Assembly: GCA_028292435.1 (NCBI GenBank) | Contig: JAQGMI010000088.1 | Coordinates: 1-64,000, forward strand | Reading direction: 5' to 3' | DNA from: Betaproteobacteria bacterium | GTDB lineage: Bacteria; Pseudomonadota; Gammaproteobacteria; Burkholderiales; SG8-41 | Length of the DNA: 64,000 nt | In this document: piece after piece, positions 53,839 through 61,757 of the stretch | Position numbering within the stretch: the stretch's first letter is position 1 | Layout of the letters: every line of letters begins with the position of its first letter | Notes under the pieces: generated by a model | The model's input: only the letters and a program-made list of their open reading frames with translations | Told to the model about the DNA's origin: nothing | Database searches by the model: none | Translations under genes and position numbers: made by a program

Positions 53839-54936
53839 TTAACTCACCGCAAAGCGCCGCACGCGCGCTTCGTCGACTTCGATGCCGAGGCCGAGACCGT
53901 CCGGAACTTGCGCATGCCCGTCATTAATAATCAGCGGGCACGCGAGCACATCTTCGGCGAGATACTGGCTCGTCAGCGACACGCCCCACGCTAGCGACGG
54001 CACCGCGGCGGCGAGGTGCAAAACGGCGGCAGTCGCTATGCCCGATTCTGCAATCTTGCAGGCGAGATTGACTTGCATACCGAGCTCGTCGCACAGCCTG
54101 GAAGCGTCGTACATCGTGCGCAATCCACCAAGCTTGATGGCTTTGAGACTCACGCCGCTTGCGGCTTGGCCGGCATGATGGCGGCGGATGTCGGCGAGAG
54201 TGTGCACGCCTTCGTCGCAGCCGATTGGAATGCGCGTCGCCGCCGCGATCTCGGCCATGCCTTCGAGATCGCCCGCCATGACCGGTTGCTCGAGAAAATT
54301 GAGTGAAGTCGCGGCAACCGCACGCACGTATTCGAGGGCCTGTCCGACCGTCCAGTTCTGGTTCGCGTCCGCGGACACCAGCACATCGTTGCCGAGTGCT
54401 GCGCATACCGCTCGCGTGCGCTGGATGTCGTGTTTGACGGGCCCGGCGCCGACTTTGATTTTGTATGCGACGAAGCCGTCCGCTTTGCAACGCTTCGCTT
54501 CAGCGGCGTCGGCGTCCGCATTGCCCGAAGCAATCATGCGCAATGCAGAGATGCGGTTGCGGCGCTTTTCGCCGAAGAGCTGATACACCGGCTTGCCGAG
54601 CAGTTTGCCGAATGCGTCGTGCGCAGCCATGTCGATCGCCGCCTTGGCGCCGGAATTGCCGTAAAGATTGCCGTCCATCAAACGTGACAGCTGCGCGATA
54701 TCGGTGATATCGGCGCCGTTCAAAAATGGCGCGAGATGATTGACCGCCGCAACCATGCTCGCGGTAAATTCACCGGTCATCGTCGGCGCCGAGCCCGCCT
54801 CGCCCCAGCCGACGACACCGTCGGCTTCGATGCGCACGAGCACATTGTCGGCAGTGGTCAGCACGCCTTTCGACCGCTTGATCGGCTGGCTGAGCGGCAG
54901 GCTGACCGCAATGGCTTCGATGCGCTGTATTTTCAT
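53839..54936 (-). CDS. Enolase-superfamily (mandelate racemase/muconate lactonizing) enzyme
   Basis: A 365-residue MR/MLE-type enzyme that abstracts a proton alpha to a carboxylate and stabilises the enolate with Mg2+. Catalytic features are the K159-x-K161 pair ('AYKIKVG'), metal ligands D190 ('SADANQNW'), E216 ('FLEQPV') and D241 ('GCDEGV'), and K268 ('AIKLGGL') on the opposite face, the muconate-lactonizing/dipeptide-epimerase pattern. Typical reactions are cycloisomerisation or racemisation; the substrate here is unknown. It lies 30 bases after the UGSC partner gene and 50 bases before the M28 gene, on the same strand, so all four genes from the selenoprotein on are probably one operon. 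Confidence 0.9.
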   Translation of the reverse strand: MKIQRIEAIAVSLPLSQPIKRSKGVLTTADNVLVRIEADGVVGWGEAGSAPTMTGEFTASMVAAVNHLAPFLNGADITDIAQLSRLMDGNLYGNSGAKAAIDMAAHDAFGKLLGKPVYQLFGEKRRNRISALRMIASGNADADAAEAKRCKADGFVAYKIKVGAGPVKHDIQRTRAVCAALGNDVLVSADANQNWTVGQALEYVRAVAATSLNFLEQPVMAGDLEGMAEIAAATRIPIGCDEGVHTLADIRRHHAGQAASGVSLKAIKLGGLRTMYDASRLCDELGMQVNLACKIAESGIATAAVLHLAAAVPSLAWGVSLTSQYLAEDVLACPLIINDGHAQVPDGLGLGIEVDEARVRRFAVS

Positions 54937-54966
54937 CGCAAGCGGCGCGCCGGCTTCAGATACGCT

Positions 54967-56088
54967 TTAGCGACGGCGAAATTCTTCGACCGACTTCGCG
55001 AACTTGCCGTCGTGCGTCTTCAACGGCAACGTCACCGGATGCGTCGCACCGAAGGTCGGCACATAAGCCGAATGCTTGCCGGCGCCGCCGATGACGAACA
55101 CGTACGCGTTGTTCGGGTCTTTCATCACCGGCACCAGACGATCGAGACCGGCTTCCGCAAATTCGCCATTGAATACCGGCCATTGGCGAATGCGGCGTTC
55201 GATGTTCTCGTCCGAAAGCGCGCCGAGCGGCACGCGTCCGTGCTCGAACAGATATTTCTTCACATCGGCCTTGGAATAACCGTCCTTCGCGATGGTCGCC
55301 GCATGCTCGGGTCCGAAAATGAACGCGGGCGCGCCGTCGAAGTACAAGTTGTTAGCGCCGGTCGTGGCCACGACACCTGCCATCATCTTGAGCAGGCCGA
55401 TTCCGGTGAGGCTCTCGTGATCGTTCAGATTGTGCGGGCTTTCCGCACCGAAGACGCTGACGGTGCTGGTGTCCCGTGAAAAGCCGAGTTCGACCTGCAG
55501 CGGCTCCCACGGACTTTCATCTTCATTCTCCGCGGCGCAGAAAGTGTATTTCGACGGCGTGCCGAACGTCGCCATATCGCCTGCGGCGGGAACCGCGCCG
55601 GCGATGTTCAGCATGGCGAGGCGCACCGCGCGGCCGATCGTCGCGTTCGCCTGGTTGCCGGGGCCAAATGCGTTGTGGCCCGAATTCATTTTCAGTTCTT
55701 GGGCGACCGGCCCGTTGACGATAATCATCGTCGCGCACGGATGCGTGGTCGCGTTCACGCCGTAAAGATTGTATTTTTCATCCGCGAGCGCGTCGATCGC
55801 GAGCATCACCAGCGGAAAATATTCAGGCTTGCAGCCGGCCATCACTGCGTTGGCGGCGAGCCGTAGCGGTGTCGCCTCGCCGTAACGCGGTGCGAGCAGG
55901 CCCATTGCTTGATCGAGCGGCCGGTCACAGTAGCCGAGCATTTTTTCGACGCGCTTCGCGGTTGGCGGCACGATCGGCAAACCATCGCCCCAGCCTTTTT
56001 CGATGTACAGCGCGTTGATACGCTCGAAGTCGTCTTCGGCTTCAAGGCCGGCGCCCGGTGCTTTTATCAAGTCGCTAAGGTCGCTCAT
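54967..56088 (-). CDS. UGSC-selenoprotein partner protein, unnamed family
   Basis: A 373-residue protein whose ATG overlaps the stop codon of the UGSC selenoprotein gene (ATGA at 56085-56088), so the two are made together. I do not recognise a characterised family. Conserved with the paralogue at 51436-52503: 'DGLPIVPPT' near residue 35, C54, 'NAVMAGCKP' with C86, 'TMIIVNGPVAQEL', 'GPGNQANATIGRA', 'SKYTFCAAENEDESPW' with C184, and 'VFVIGGAGKHSAYVPTFG'. There is no signal peptide or membrane helix. The conserved cysteines and tight coupling make a redox partnership with the selenoprotein plausible. This is inference. Confidence 0.78.
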   Translation of the reverse strand: MSDLSDLIKAPGAGLEAEDDFERINALYIEKGWGDGLPIVPPTAKRVEKMLGYCDRPLDQAMGLLAPRYGEATPLRLAANAVMAGCKPEYFPLVMLAIDALADEKYNLYGVNATTHPCATMIIVNGPVAQELKMNSGHNAFGPGNQANATIGRAVRLAMLNIAGAVPAAGDMATFGTPSKYTFCAAENEDESPWEPLQVELGFSRDTSTVSVFGAESPHNLNDHESLTGIGLLKMMAGVVATTGANNLYFDGAPAFIFGPEHAATIAKDGYSKADVKKYLFEHGRVPLGALSDENIERRIRQWPVFNGEFAEAGLDRLVPVMKDPNNAYVFVIGGAGKHSAYVPTFGATHPVTLPLKTHDGKFAKSVEEFRRR

Positions 56089-56624
56089 GACACGTTCGCC
56101 TTCACGACTTTGGCGAATTGCGGCGCCGCTTCACCGGCGCGCGATTTGACATCGTCGATTGAGATGCCGCCCAACGGATGGGTTATTTCGACCAGCGGCA
56201 GTTCCGGCACACCAAAAGTGCGCGCCTGATTGCGGCCGAGCTTTTCGAACGGCCCCGAGTAAATGACGGCAGTAACGAGACCGCGCTTTCTCAGTTCACA
56301 CATGTCGTGGACACTCCACGACGTGCATGACCCTCAATCGCCCATCGCGGAGATGACGAAATCGCACTCCGCAGTCAGGCGATCGAGCACGGCCGCCGGC
56401 GCCGGCGTGCTGGGATTGTTTTTGCGCATCACGAGCACCGACGAAATGTTCAATACCTTTTGCAGGTTCTCGACCACGAATGCGAGCAGATGATCGGCGT
56501 TACCTTTCGTGTTATCGAGCGTGCCTAAGCGAATGCCGCCCGCTTTGATCTTGCGCTTGTCGCCCGCGCCCGCAAACTGATGCGGCGGCGCTTCGGGCGA
56601 AATCAGAAAAACCGTTCCGCTCAT
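56085..56624 (-). CDS. UGSC-family selenoprotein (in-frame TGA as selenocysteine)
   Basis: The reading frame from the ATG at 56624 (AAGGA box seven bases upstream) reaches a TGA at 56334-56336. In the same frame it continues to a TGA at 56085, giving 179 residues with Sec at 97. The junction reads 'FVISAMGD-U-G-S-C-TSWSVHDMCELRKRG', the hallmark of UGSC (seleno)proteins, first noticed in metagenomic selenoproteome surveys. A SECIS-like hairpin follows immediately. The N-terminal part ('SGTVFLISPEAPP', 'LGTLDNTKGNADHLLAF') and C-terminal part ('PFEKLGRNQARTFGVPELPLVEITHPLGG') are one protein by homology pattern. U97-x-x-C100 resembles a redox motif. Automated callers would break it into two genes of about 101 and 72 residues. 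Confidence 0.88.
56297..56329 (-). promoter_or_regulatory. Bacterial SECIS-like hairpin for selenocysteine insertion
   Basis: The hairpin starts four bases after the TGA at 56334-56336. Two 14-base arms (56316-56329 and 56297-56310) form seven perfect pairs next to the loop (GTCGTGG with CCACGAC), one C-A mismatch and then six further pairs including two wobbles. The apical loop is AGTGT, with a G among its first two bases, and it begins 18 bases after the TGA. This agrees with the published general bacterial SECIS rules (loop 16-37 bases from UGA, early loop G). It would recruit SelB with Sec-tRNA. Confidence 0.85.
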
Positions 56625-56727
56625 CGCTCTATCCTTCATCGTGTATTTGACTGGCGGATTCTAATGGACTTTGTCGCGCAGGCGCAAAGAACGTATATTG
56701 ATTGCACGCAATCATGCGGACGCCCTC

Positions 56728-57648
56728 ATGAAATCAGTAGTCATAAAATTCGGCGGCTATCAGCAACCCACTTCCATCCATACGCGCGCTGCCGCGCGGT
56801 TCGGCGAGATAGTGAAGTCGCGGCTGGGCAACCGCGTCGAGTTCGAATTGATCGCGGACGTGCTCGCGCTCGGGCGCGGCTCCGGCGATCTGTTGCCGAT
56901 GGTCGAGCGCAGCGAGTTATCGTGCTGTTATATATCGACAGTGCGGCTCACGACCGCGGTGCCCGATTTCAAGCTGCTCGAACTGCCGTTCATCATAAAA
57001 AGCCGCGCGGCCATCATTAACGCGCTCAACGGCGAACTCGGCGGGCACTTTAAGCGCCGGGTTCACGCGTCCACGCCGTTTCACATCGGCGGCTTCTGGG
57101 ACAATGGTTTTCGCCATTTCTCGAATCGCGTGCGCGCGATCCGCACGCCGGACGACTGCCGTGGCCTGCGCATCCGCACGCAAATGAGCGAGCTGCACGG
57201 CGAAGTGTTTCGCCAACTCGGCTTCGAACCGGTCGCGGCGGACATCAAGGAATTCGTCGCCGAAATTGCCGCGGACAAGTTTGATGCGCAGGACAATCCG
57301 CTGACGAATATCTACAACTTCGGCGTGCACCGGCATCATCGCTACCTCACGCTCTCTGGCCATTTTTTCGGCGCCAGCGTACTGGCGTTCAATGCGCAAA
57401 CCTATCAAAGCTGGCCACCCGACGTTCGGATAGCGGTCGACGCTGCAGCGCTCGAAGCCACCGCACTTCAGCATCAACTTGCCGCCGCCGAAGATGCCGA
57501 AATCATGGCGAAGTTCGATGCGCGCACGAATGAAGTCATCCGTTTGACCGCGACCGAACGCGCGGCATTCGTTGATGCGGTCGCGCCGGTCGTGGCGAGA
57601 CACCGCGGCGAGATCGATCCGATGTTGTTCCGTCATATCGAAGGCTAG
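56728..57648 (+). CDS. TRAP-receptor (DctP)-like protein without signal peptide
   Basis: A 306-residue protein of the DctP fold, the binding component of TRAP transporters, which bind carboxylates through a conserved Arg. Family-like stretches include 'TRAAARFGEIVKSRLGNRVEFELI', 'LPFIIKSRAAII', 'FHIGGFWDNGFRHFSNRVRAIRTPDDCRGLRIRTQ' (with the ligand Arg) and 'FDAQDNPLTNIYNFG'. Unusually, it begins directly at the mature-like strand ('MKSVVIKFGGYQQP') and no hydrophobic signal is found upstream in frame. It may be a cytoplasmic binding protein, or the start has been lost. No DctQ or DctM subunits are nearby. It is divergent from the UGSC gene across 103 bases. Confidence 0.78.
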   Translation: MKSVVIKFGGYQQPTSIHTRAAARFGEIVKSRLGNRVEFELIADVLALGRGSGDLLPMVERSELSCCYISTVRLTTAVPDFKLLELPFIIKSRAAIINALNGELGGHFKRRVHASTPFHIGGFWDNGFRHFSNRVRAIRTPDDCRGLRIRTQMSELHGEVFRQLGFEPVAADIKEFVAEIAADKFDAQDNPLTNIYNFGVHRHHRYLTLSGHFFGASVLAFNAQTYQSWPPDVRIAVDAAALEATALQHQLAAAEDAEIMAKFDARTNEVIRLTATERAAFVDAVAPVVARHRGEIDPMLFRHIEG

Positions 57649-57655
57649 GCCCGCG

Positions 57656-57675
57656 GCGCCTGCCGGCGCTTTTTT
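57656..57675 (+). terminator. Intrinsic terminator after the DctP-like gene
   Basis: A GCGCC stem arm, TGCC loop and GGCGC arm are followed by six T residues. It starts eight bases after the stop codon of the DctP-like gene. Confidence 0.85.
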
Positions 57676-57758
57676 CTTGTTTTACGCGTGCGAGCGTTTG
57701 GATTACGCTCTTCGTGCACCGACTCGAAACATCACAACTCGAACATTCAGGAGGACGT

Positions 57759-58169
57759 ATGCACAAACTTCAATCGATCGTCGCTTGCATTCTGCTGCTG
57801 GCGGTGCCGGTGGTTGCGGTCGCGCAAACCGCCGCGCCGCAATCGAGCCGCAAGGCGCTGATGGCGAAGGACCTGTCCGATTTCCCGGGCAAGGAAGCGA
57901 TGGTTTATATCGTCGAATATCCGCCCGGCACCAGCAACGTGCCGCACCGGCATAATGGGCACGTGTTCCTGCACATTCTCGAAGGCCAGTTGAACGCGCA
58001 GGTCAAAGGCGGTGAACTGACGGTATTGAATCCAGGCGACACGTATTACGAATCACCGACCGACATTCACATCGTCTCGCGCAATCCGAGCGCGACCACG
58101 CCGGCCAAGGCGATGGTATTTTTAATTCACGAAAAAGGCGCGGCGCTTTCCGTTCCTGTCAAAGAGTGA
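57759..58169 (+). CDS. Exported cupin-domain protein
   Basis: A 136-residue periplasmic cupin. The ATG at 57759 follows a strong AGGAGG box and opens a signal peptide ('IVACILLLAVPVVAVAQ'). The cupin metal site is visible as 'PHRHNGHVFLHILEGQL', which supplies three histidines and a Glu, and a second motif 'VLNPGDTYYESPTDIHIVSRN' with His. Small exported cupins of this kind are common and mostly uncharacterised. It probably binds a divalent metal. It lies alone, between the DctP-like terminator and the receptor cluster reading the other way. Confidence 0.87.
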   Translation: MHKLQSIVACILLLAVPVVAVAQTAAPQSSRKALMAKDLSDFPGKEAMVYIVEYPPGTSNVPHRHNGHVFLHILEGQLNAQVKGGELTVLNPGDTYYESPTDIHIVSRNPSATTPAKAMVFLIHEKGAALSVPVKE

Positions 58170-58173
58170 CGAC

Positions 58174-58200
58174 GCGCGCAGGCGTTATCCGCTTGCGCGC
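58174..58200. terminator. Hairpin between convergent genes, probable terminator
   Basis: An 11-bp stem with one G-T wobble (GCGCGCAGGCG with CGCTTGCGCGC) and a TTATC loop lies in the 42 bases between two convergent stop codons. It lacks a clean T-tract, so termination may be weak or Rho-assisted. Confidence 0.55.
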
Positions 58201-58211
58201 GAATTTAATCG

Positions 58212-59177
58212 CTACTCAGCGCGCGCGCCTGACGCCTTCACCACGATGGCCCACTTGCTGATTTCGGCTTTGAGATAAGCGCCGAATTGTTCAGGCGTGC
58301 CGCCGACGGGATCGAGCCCCTGCCCGACGAAACGTTCTTTGACCGCGGGCTGCGCCAGAATGCGCGCGATCTCGGCATTGAGTTTCACCACGACATCGTG
58401 CGGCGTCGCGGCCGGCGCCAACACGCCGTGCCAGGTGCTCGTTTCGTAGCCCTTTAATCCCGCTTCGGCGATGGCCGGCACTTCCGGCATCAGCGCAGTA
58501 CGGCGAGCGCTGGTCACGCCCAGCGCGCGCAATTTTTTCGCTTCGACGAGCGGCAAGGCCGCCGGCACCGTCGCGAAATAGAGGTCAACCTCGCCCGACA
58601 ACAGCGCCGTGACAGCGGGGCCGGTACCCTTGTACGGCACATGCACGATGTCGACGCCGGCCAGCGACTTCAATAATTCTCCTGACAGGTGCGTCGCGCT
58701 GCCGCCGCCCGCCGACGCGTAGTTGAGCTGCCCCGGCCGCTTTTTCGCCAGCGCAGTCAATTCCACGGCGTTCTTCGCGGGCACCGCCGGATGTGCGAGC
58801 AGCACGTAGGGCGTCGTCGCGAGCTGTATCACCGGGGTGAAGCTTGTGACGAGGTCGTAGCCGAGCTTCGGATACAACGTCGCACCTATCGCATTCGCTA
58901 CGTTGACTTGAAACAGTGTGTAGCCGTCGGCAGCGGCACGCGCCGCCGTTTCGGCCGCAACGTTACCGCCTGCGCCCGGCCGGTTCTCAATCAACACCGG
59001 TTGACCCCAGCTTTCCGTCAGTTTCTGTCCCACCAGCCGGGCGACGATATCGGTGCTGCCACCCGGCGGAAAAGGCAGAATCAGCCGGATTGGTTTCGCG
59101 GGATACGCTTGCTGCGCGCTGGCCGGTAAATGCCACGTGAGGACGACACATCCAGCCAACACTGCGCTGCGCCACAT
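58212..59177 (-). CDS. Bug/TctC-family periplasmic solute receptor
   Basis: A 321-residue Bug receptor. The ATG at 59177 is preferred; a TTG directly before it (59180) is an alternative with better spacing to a GGAG box. Signal peptide 'AVLAGCVVLTWHLPASAQ'. Ligand loops 'LPFPPGGSTDIVARLV' and 'ENRPGAGGNVAAET' match the family consensus. It is the last of three tandem receptor genes, 25 bases after the second. Confidence 0.9.
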   Translation of the reverse strand: MWRSAVLAGCVVLTWHLPASAQQAYPAKPIRLILPFPPGGSTDIVARLVGQKLTESWGQPVLIENRPGAGGNVAAETAARAAADGYTLFQVNVANAIGATLYPKLGYDLVTSFTPVIQLATTPYVLLAHPAVPAKNAVELTALAKKRPGQLNYASAGGGSATHLSGELLKSLAGVDIVHVPYKGTGPAVTALLSGEVDLYFATVPAALPLVEAKKLRALGVTSARRTALMPEVPAIAEAGLKGYETSTWHGVLAPAATPHDVVVKLNAEIARILAQPAVKERFVGQGLDPVGGTPEQFGAYLKAEISKWAIVVKASGARAE

Positions 59178-59202
59178 CAAAGGCGCTCCGGCTTACGTAA
59201 CG

Positions 59203-60171
59203 TCACTGCGCTTCGATCTTTGCCGCGCGCACGATATCTGCGTATAACTTGATATCAGCGGTGAAAATTTTCCGGAATTCTTCAGGCGAATCGGCGCGCG
59301 GTTCGTAACCGCCGGCGATCAGGTAGTCGCGAAGCTTCTGGTCTTTTAACGCATCGCGAATCGCCGCATACAATTTGTTGACGATGGCAGGCGGCGTTTT
59401 TACCGGCGCGAACCACGCGTGCCAACCCGAATCAAAACGATAGCCCAGTACGCCGGCTTCGGCGATCGTCGGCACGTCGGGCAATGAGGCAACCCGCGTT
59501 GCGCCGGTGAAGCCGAGCGCACGCAGCTTGCCGGCTTTCACATGCGATGCGCCGACGGCGACGGCGGGAAACGTGATCTGCACTTCGCCGCCGAGCACCG
59601 CGTTGAGCGCGGGACCGCCGCCTTTATACGGCACATGCAGCAGTTGTATTCCGGCCTTGGTCGCGAACAGTTCGGCTGCCAGATGCTGGCCGTTGCCGAT
59701 GCCCGGCGTGCTATAGCGCAATCCCTCGCTGCTGCTCTTTGCAAGCGCGATGAGTTCCCTGACCGACTGCGCGGGCACCGAAGGATTGACCGTCAGCAAA
59801 TAGCCGAGTCCCCACGCAAAGTTGGTGATCGGCACGAAATCCTTTTCGCTGTCGTACGGCAGTTTTTTATACATGCCGGCGTTGACGACGAACGCAATCG
59901 AAGTGCCGAGCAAGGTGTAACCGTTGGGCGCCGCTTTGGCGACGAGATCGGCGCCGACGATGCCGTTCGCACCGCCGCGGTTGTCGATGACGATCGGCTG
60001 CGCCAGTTGAACCTCGACCTGGCGCGCGAGCACGCGCGCGAACGAATCGACATTGCCGCCGGGCGGAAACGGCACGACGAGGCGGATCGGTCGATCGGGA
60101 AACGGCTGGGCTGTCGCAATCGACGCAAATGCAAACGCCGCCATCGTGATGGGCATAGTACCGTGTCGCAT
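59203..60171 (-). CDS. Bug/TctC-family periplasmic solute receptor
   Basis: A 322-residue Bug receptor; the ATG follows a GAGGAG box. Signal peptide 'ITMAAFAFASIATAQ'. Ligand loops are 'VPFPPGGNVDSFARVL' and 'DNRGGANGIVGADL'. It is the middle gene of the receptor cluster, 28 bases after the first receptor. By eye it is clearly diverged from its two neighbours, so the cluster does not look like a recent duplication. Confidence 0.9.
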   Translation of the reverse strand: MRHGTMPITMAAFAFASIATAQPFPDRPIRLVVPFPPGGNVDSFARVLARQVEVQLAQPIVIDNRGGANGIVGADLVAKAAPNGYTLLGTSIAFVVNAGMYKKLPYDSEKDFVPITNFAWGLGYLLTVNPSVPAQSVRELIALAKSSSEGLRYSTPGIGNGQHLAAELFATKAGIQLLHVPYKGGGPALNAVLGGEVQITFPAVAVGASHVKAGKLRALGFTGATRVASLPDVPTIAEAGVLGYRFDSGWHAWFAPVKTPPAIVNKLYAAIRDALKDQKLRDYLIAGGYEPRADSPEEFRKIFTADIKLYADIVRAAKIEAQ

Positions 60172-60199
60172 GACTTTCTCCTCGAACCCTCGCGCCGTA

Positions 60200-61168
60200 T
60201 TACTCGGCTTTTATTTTTGCTTCGCGTACCACTTTGCTCCACAACGCGACCTGGCTCCTGATGTACTCCGCACACGCCTCGGTAGTGCCGCCGGCGATCT
60301 GCACGTCCTGGCTTTGAAATAGTTTTCGGACTTCGGCAGTGCCGAGTATGCGATTGATCTCCGTATTGAGCCTGGCCACGACGTCTTTCGGCGTCGCCGC
60401 CGGCGCGACTGCTCCCCACCACGTGTTCGCTTCAAACCCGTTAACGCCGGCTTCACTCATGGTTTGCACCTCAGGCAGCACTTCAATACGTTTAGGCGCG
60501 GTAACCGCAAGTGCGCGCAGCTTGCCCGATTGCACGTGCGGCAATCCGTTGGGCAGGTTGGCGAACATGATCGGCACCTGTCCGCCGAGCAGATCGATCA
60601 TCGCCGGCCCATTGCCCTTATACGGCACGTGCACCAGCGACGTTTCCGTCAGCGACTTGAAGAGCTCCATAAAGAGATGCGCCGACGAGCCGTTGCTGGT
60701 CGATGCGTAGAGCAGCGTCGCCGGTTTTGCTTTTGCCGCGGCGATGAGTTCACGCACGGTTTTGTACGGCATAGCGGAATTGGCGACGAGCAGCGACGGC
60801 GCATAGCCGACGTAATTGAGCGCTGCGAAATCTTTGACGACGTCGACCTTTGACGCCGGGTACAAGGCGTTCATCACTGAGAAGGGAAACGATACGACCA
60901 GTACCGTGTAGCCGTCGGGAGACGACCTGGCGACGAGCTCGGTGCCGATGACGGTGCCGGCACCCGGCTTGTTGTCGGCATAAGAGCCCGGCGCGAAACC
61001 GTCATTGAAGCCCTGAACCAGTACGCGCGTGACGACGTCGTTAAACCCGCCGGGCGGATACGGCACGACGACGCGGATGGCTTTGTTCGGAAACGGCTGC
61101 GCTGAGACGGCGGCAACAGCCGCGCATAACAGCGCCCCGGCAAACCAGCGCGCGGCGTGGAGGCTCAC
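60200..61168 (-). CDS. Bug/TctC-family periplasmic solute receptor
   Basis: A 322-residue Bug receptor starting at a GTG (61168) one base after the CMD gene stop, so it is translationally coupled to that gene. Signal peptide 'FAGALLCAAVAAVSAQ'. The first loop 'VPYPPGGFNDVVTRVL' is standard, but the second, 'DNKPGAGTVIGTEL', has Lys in place of the usual Arg. First of three tandem receptors. Confidence 0.9.
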   Translation of the reverse strand: MSLHAARWFAGALLCAAVAAVSAQPFPNKAIRVVVPYPPGGFNDVVTRVLVQGFNDGFAPGSYADNKPGAGTVIGTELVARSSPDGYTVLVVSFPFSVMNALYPASKVDVVKDFAALNYVGYAPSLLVANSAMPYKTVRELIAAAKAKPATLLYASTSNGSSAHLFMELFKSLTETSLVHVPYKGNGPAMIDLLGGQVPIMFANLPNGLPHVQSGKLRALAVTAPKRIEVLPEVQTMSEAGVNGFEANTWWGAVAPAATPKDVVARLNTEINRILGTAEVRKLFQSQDVQIAGGTTEACAEYIRSQVALWSKVVREAKIKAE

Positions 61169-61169
61169 C

Positions 61170-61604
61170 TTAGCTGCGCTTGTTTTTTTTCGGCTTGGTT
61201 TTAGTATTTTTTTTGCCGGTCCCGGGTTTCCAGTCGGTGACCTGCATCAGGATATTGATCGCCTGACGAAACGGCGGCGAACCTACCGGCGTCAATGCAG
61301 TCTCGAGCGCTTCGAGCAATTCCTGTTCCGTGCAGCCGAGACGCAGCGCGCGCTCCATGTGCGGTTTCACGCCCCACATGCGCGACTGCCCGATCATTGC
61401 GGCGATTGCGACGAGTTCACGATATTTAGCCGGCAGTTGCTTGCCCTCGGTCGGAAAGCCTTCGTGCAGCAGGCTCAATCCCGAAAGGCGGTTATATGCA
61501 TCGAGAAAGACCGGGTCCTTCTCGGCGAGGTATTCCCATTCCGGATAACTGTATCCGCGTGTCTTGGCCAGGCGTTTGGCAACTTCTGCCGGTTTTTCCT
61601 TCAA
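61170..61604 (-). CDS. Carboxymuconolactone decarboxylase (CMD)-family protein
   Basis: A 144-residue CMD-fold protein with start codon TTG at 61604, preceded by a GGGGGA box. Core: 'LPAKYRELVAIAAMIGQSRMWGVKPHMERALRLGCTEQELLEALETAL', where the single Cys and the missing CxxC argue against an AhpD-type peroxidase. The C-terminus is a Lys-rich tail ('KKNTKTKPKKNKRS') that could bind nucleic acid or membrane lipids, or be disordered. It leads an operon with three Bug receptors and mirrors the receptor-CMD pair at 28585-30033. Confidence 0.88.
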   Translation of the reverse strand: MKEKPAEVAKRLAKTRGYSYPEWEYLAEKDPVFLDAYNRLSGLSLLHEGFPTEGKQLPAKYRELVAIAAMIGQSRMWGVKPHMERALRLGCTEQELLEALETALTPVGSPPFRQAINILMQVTDWKPGTGKKNTKTKPKKNKRS

Positions 61605-61757
61605 AGCGGTTCCCCCGTTAGATGATCATTAGATGTGTGTTATTGCCGCGCGAAACGCGGCAACGGGCGACATCTTATCAAACGTTGGACGCCGGCAGGC
61701 GAACGCGCCCGTCGCCGGCACGCCGGCCGCGCCGCCGACCTGACAACTGCTGCGGCG

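Noticed and set aside
56085-56639. Reading the UGSC locus as two separate small genes or as a nonsense-mutated pseudogene
   Set aside because: Both halves are in the same frame across one TGA, the codons after it spell G-S-C, a SECIS-like hairpin is in place, and the second half has no ribosome site.
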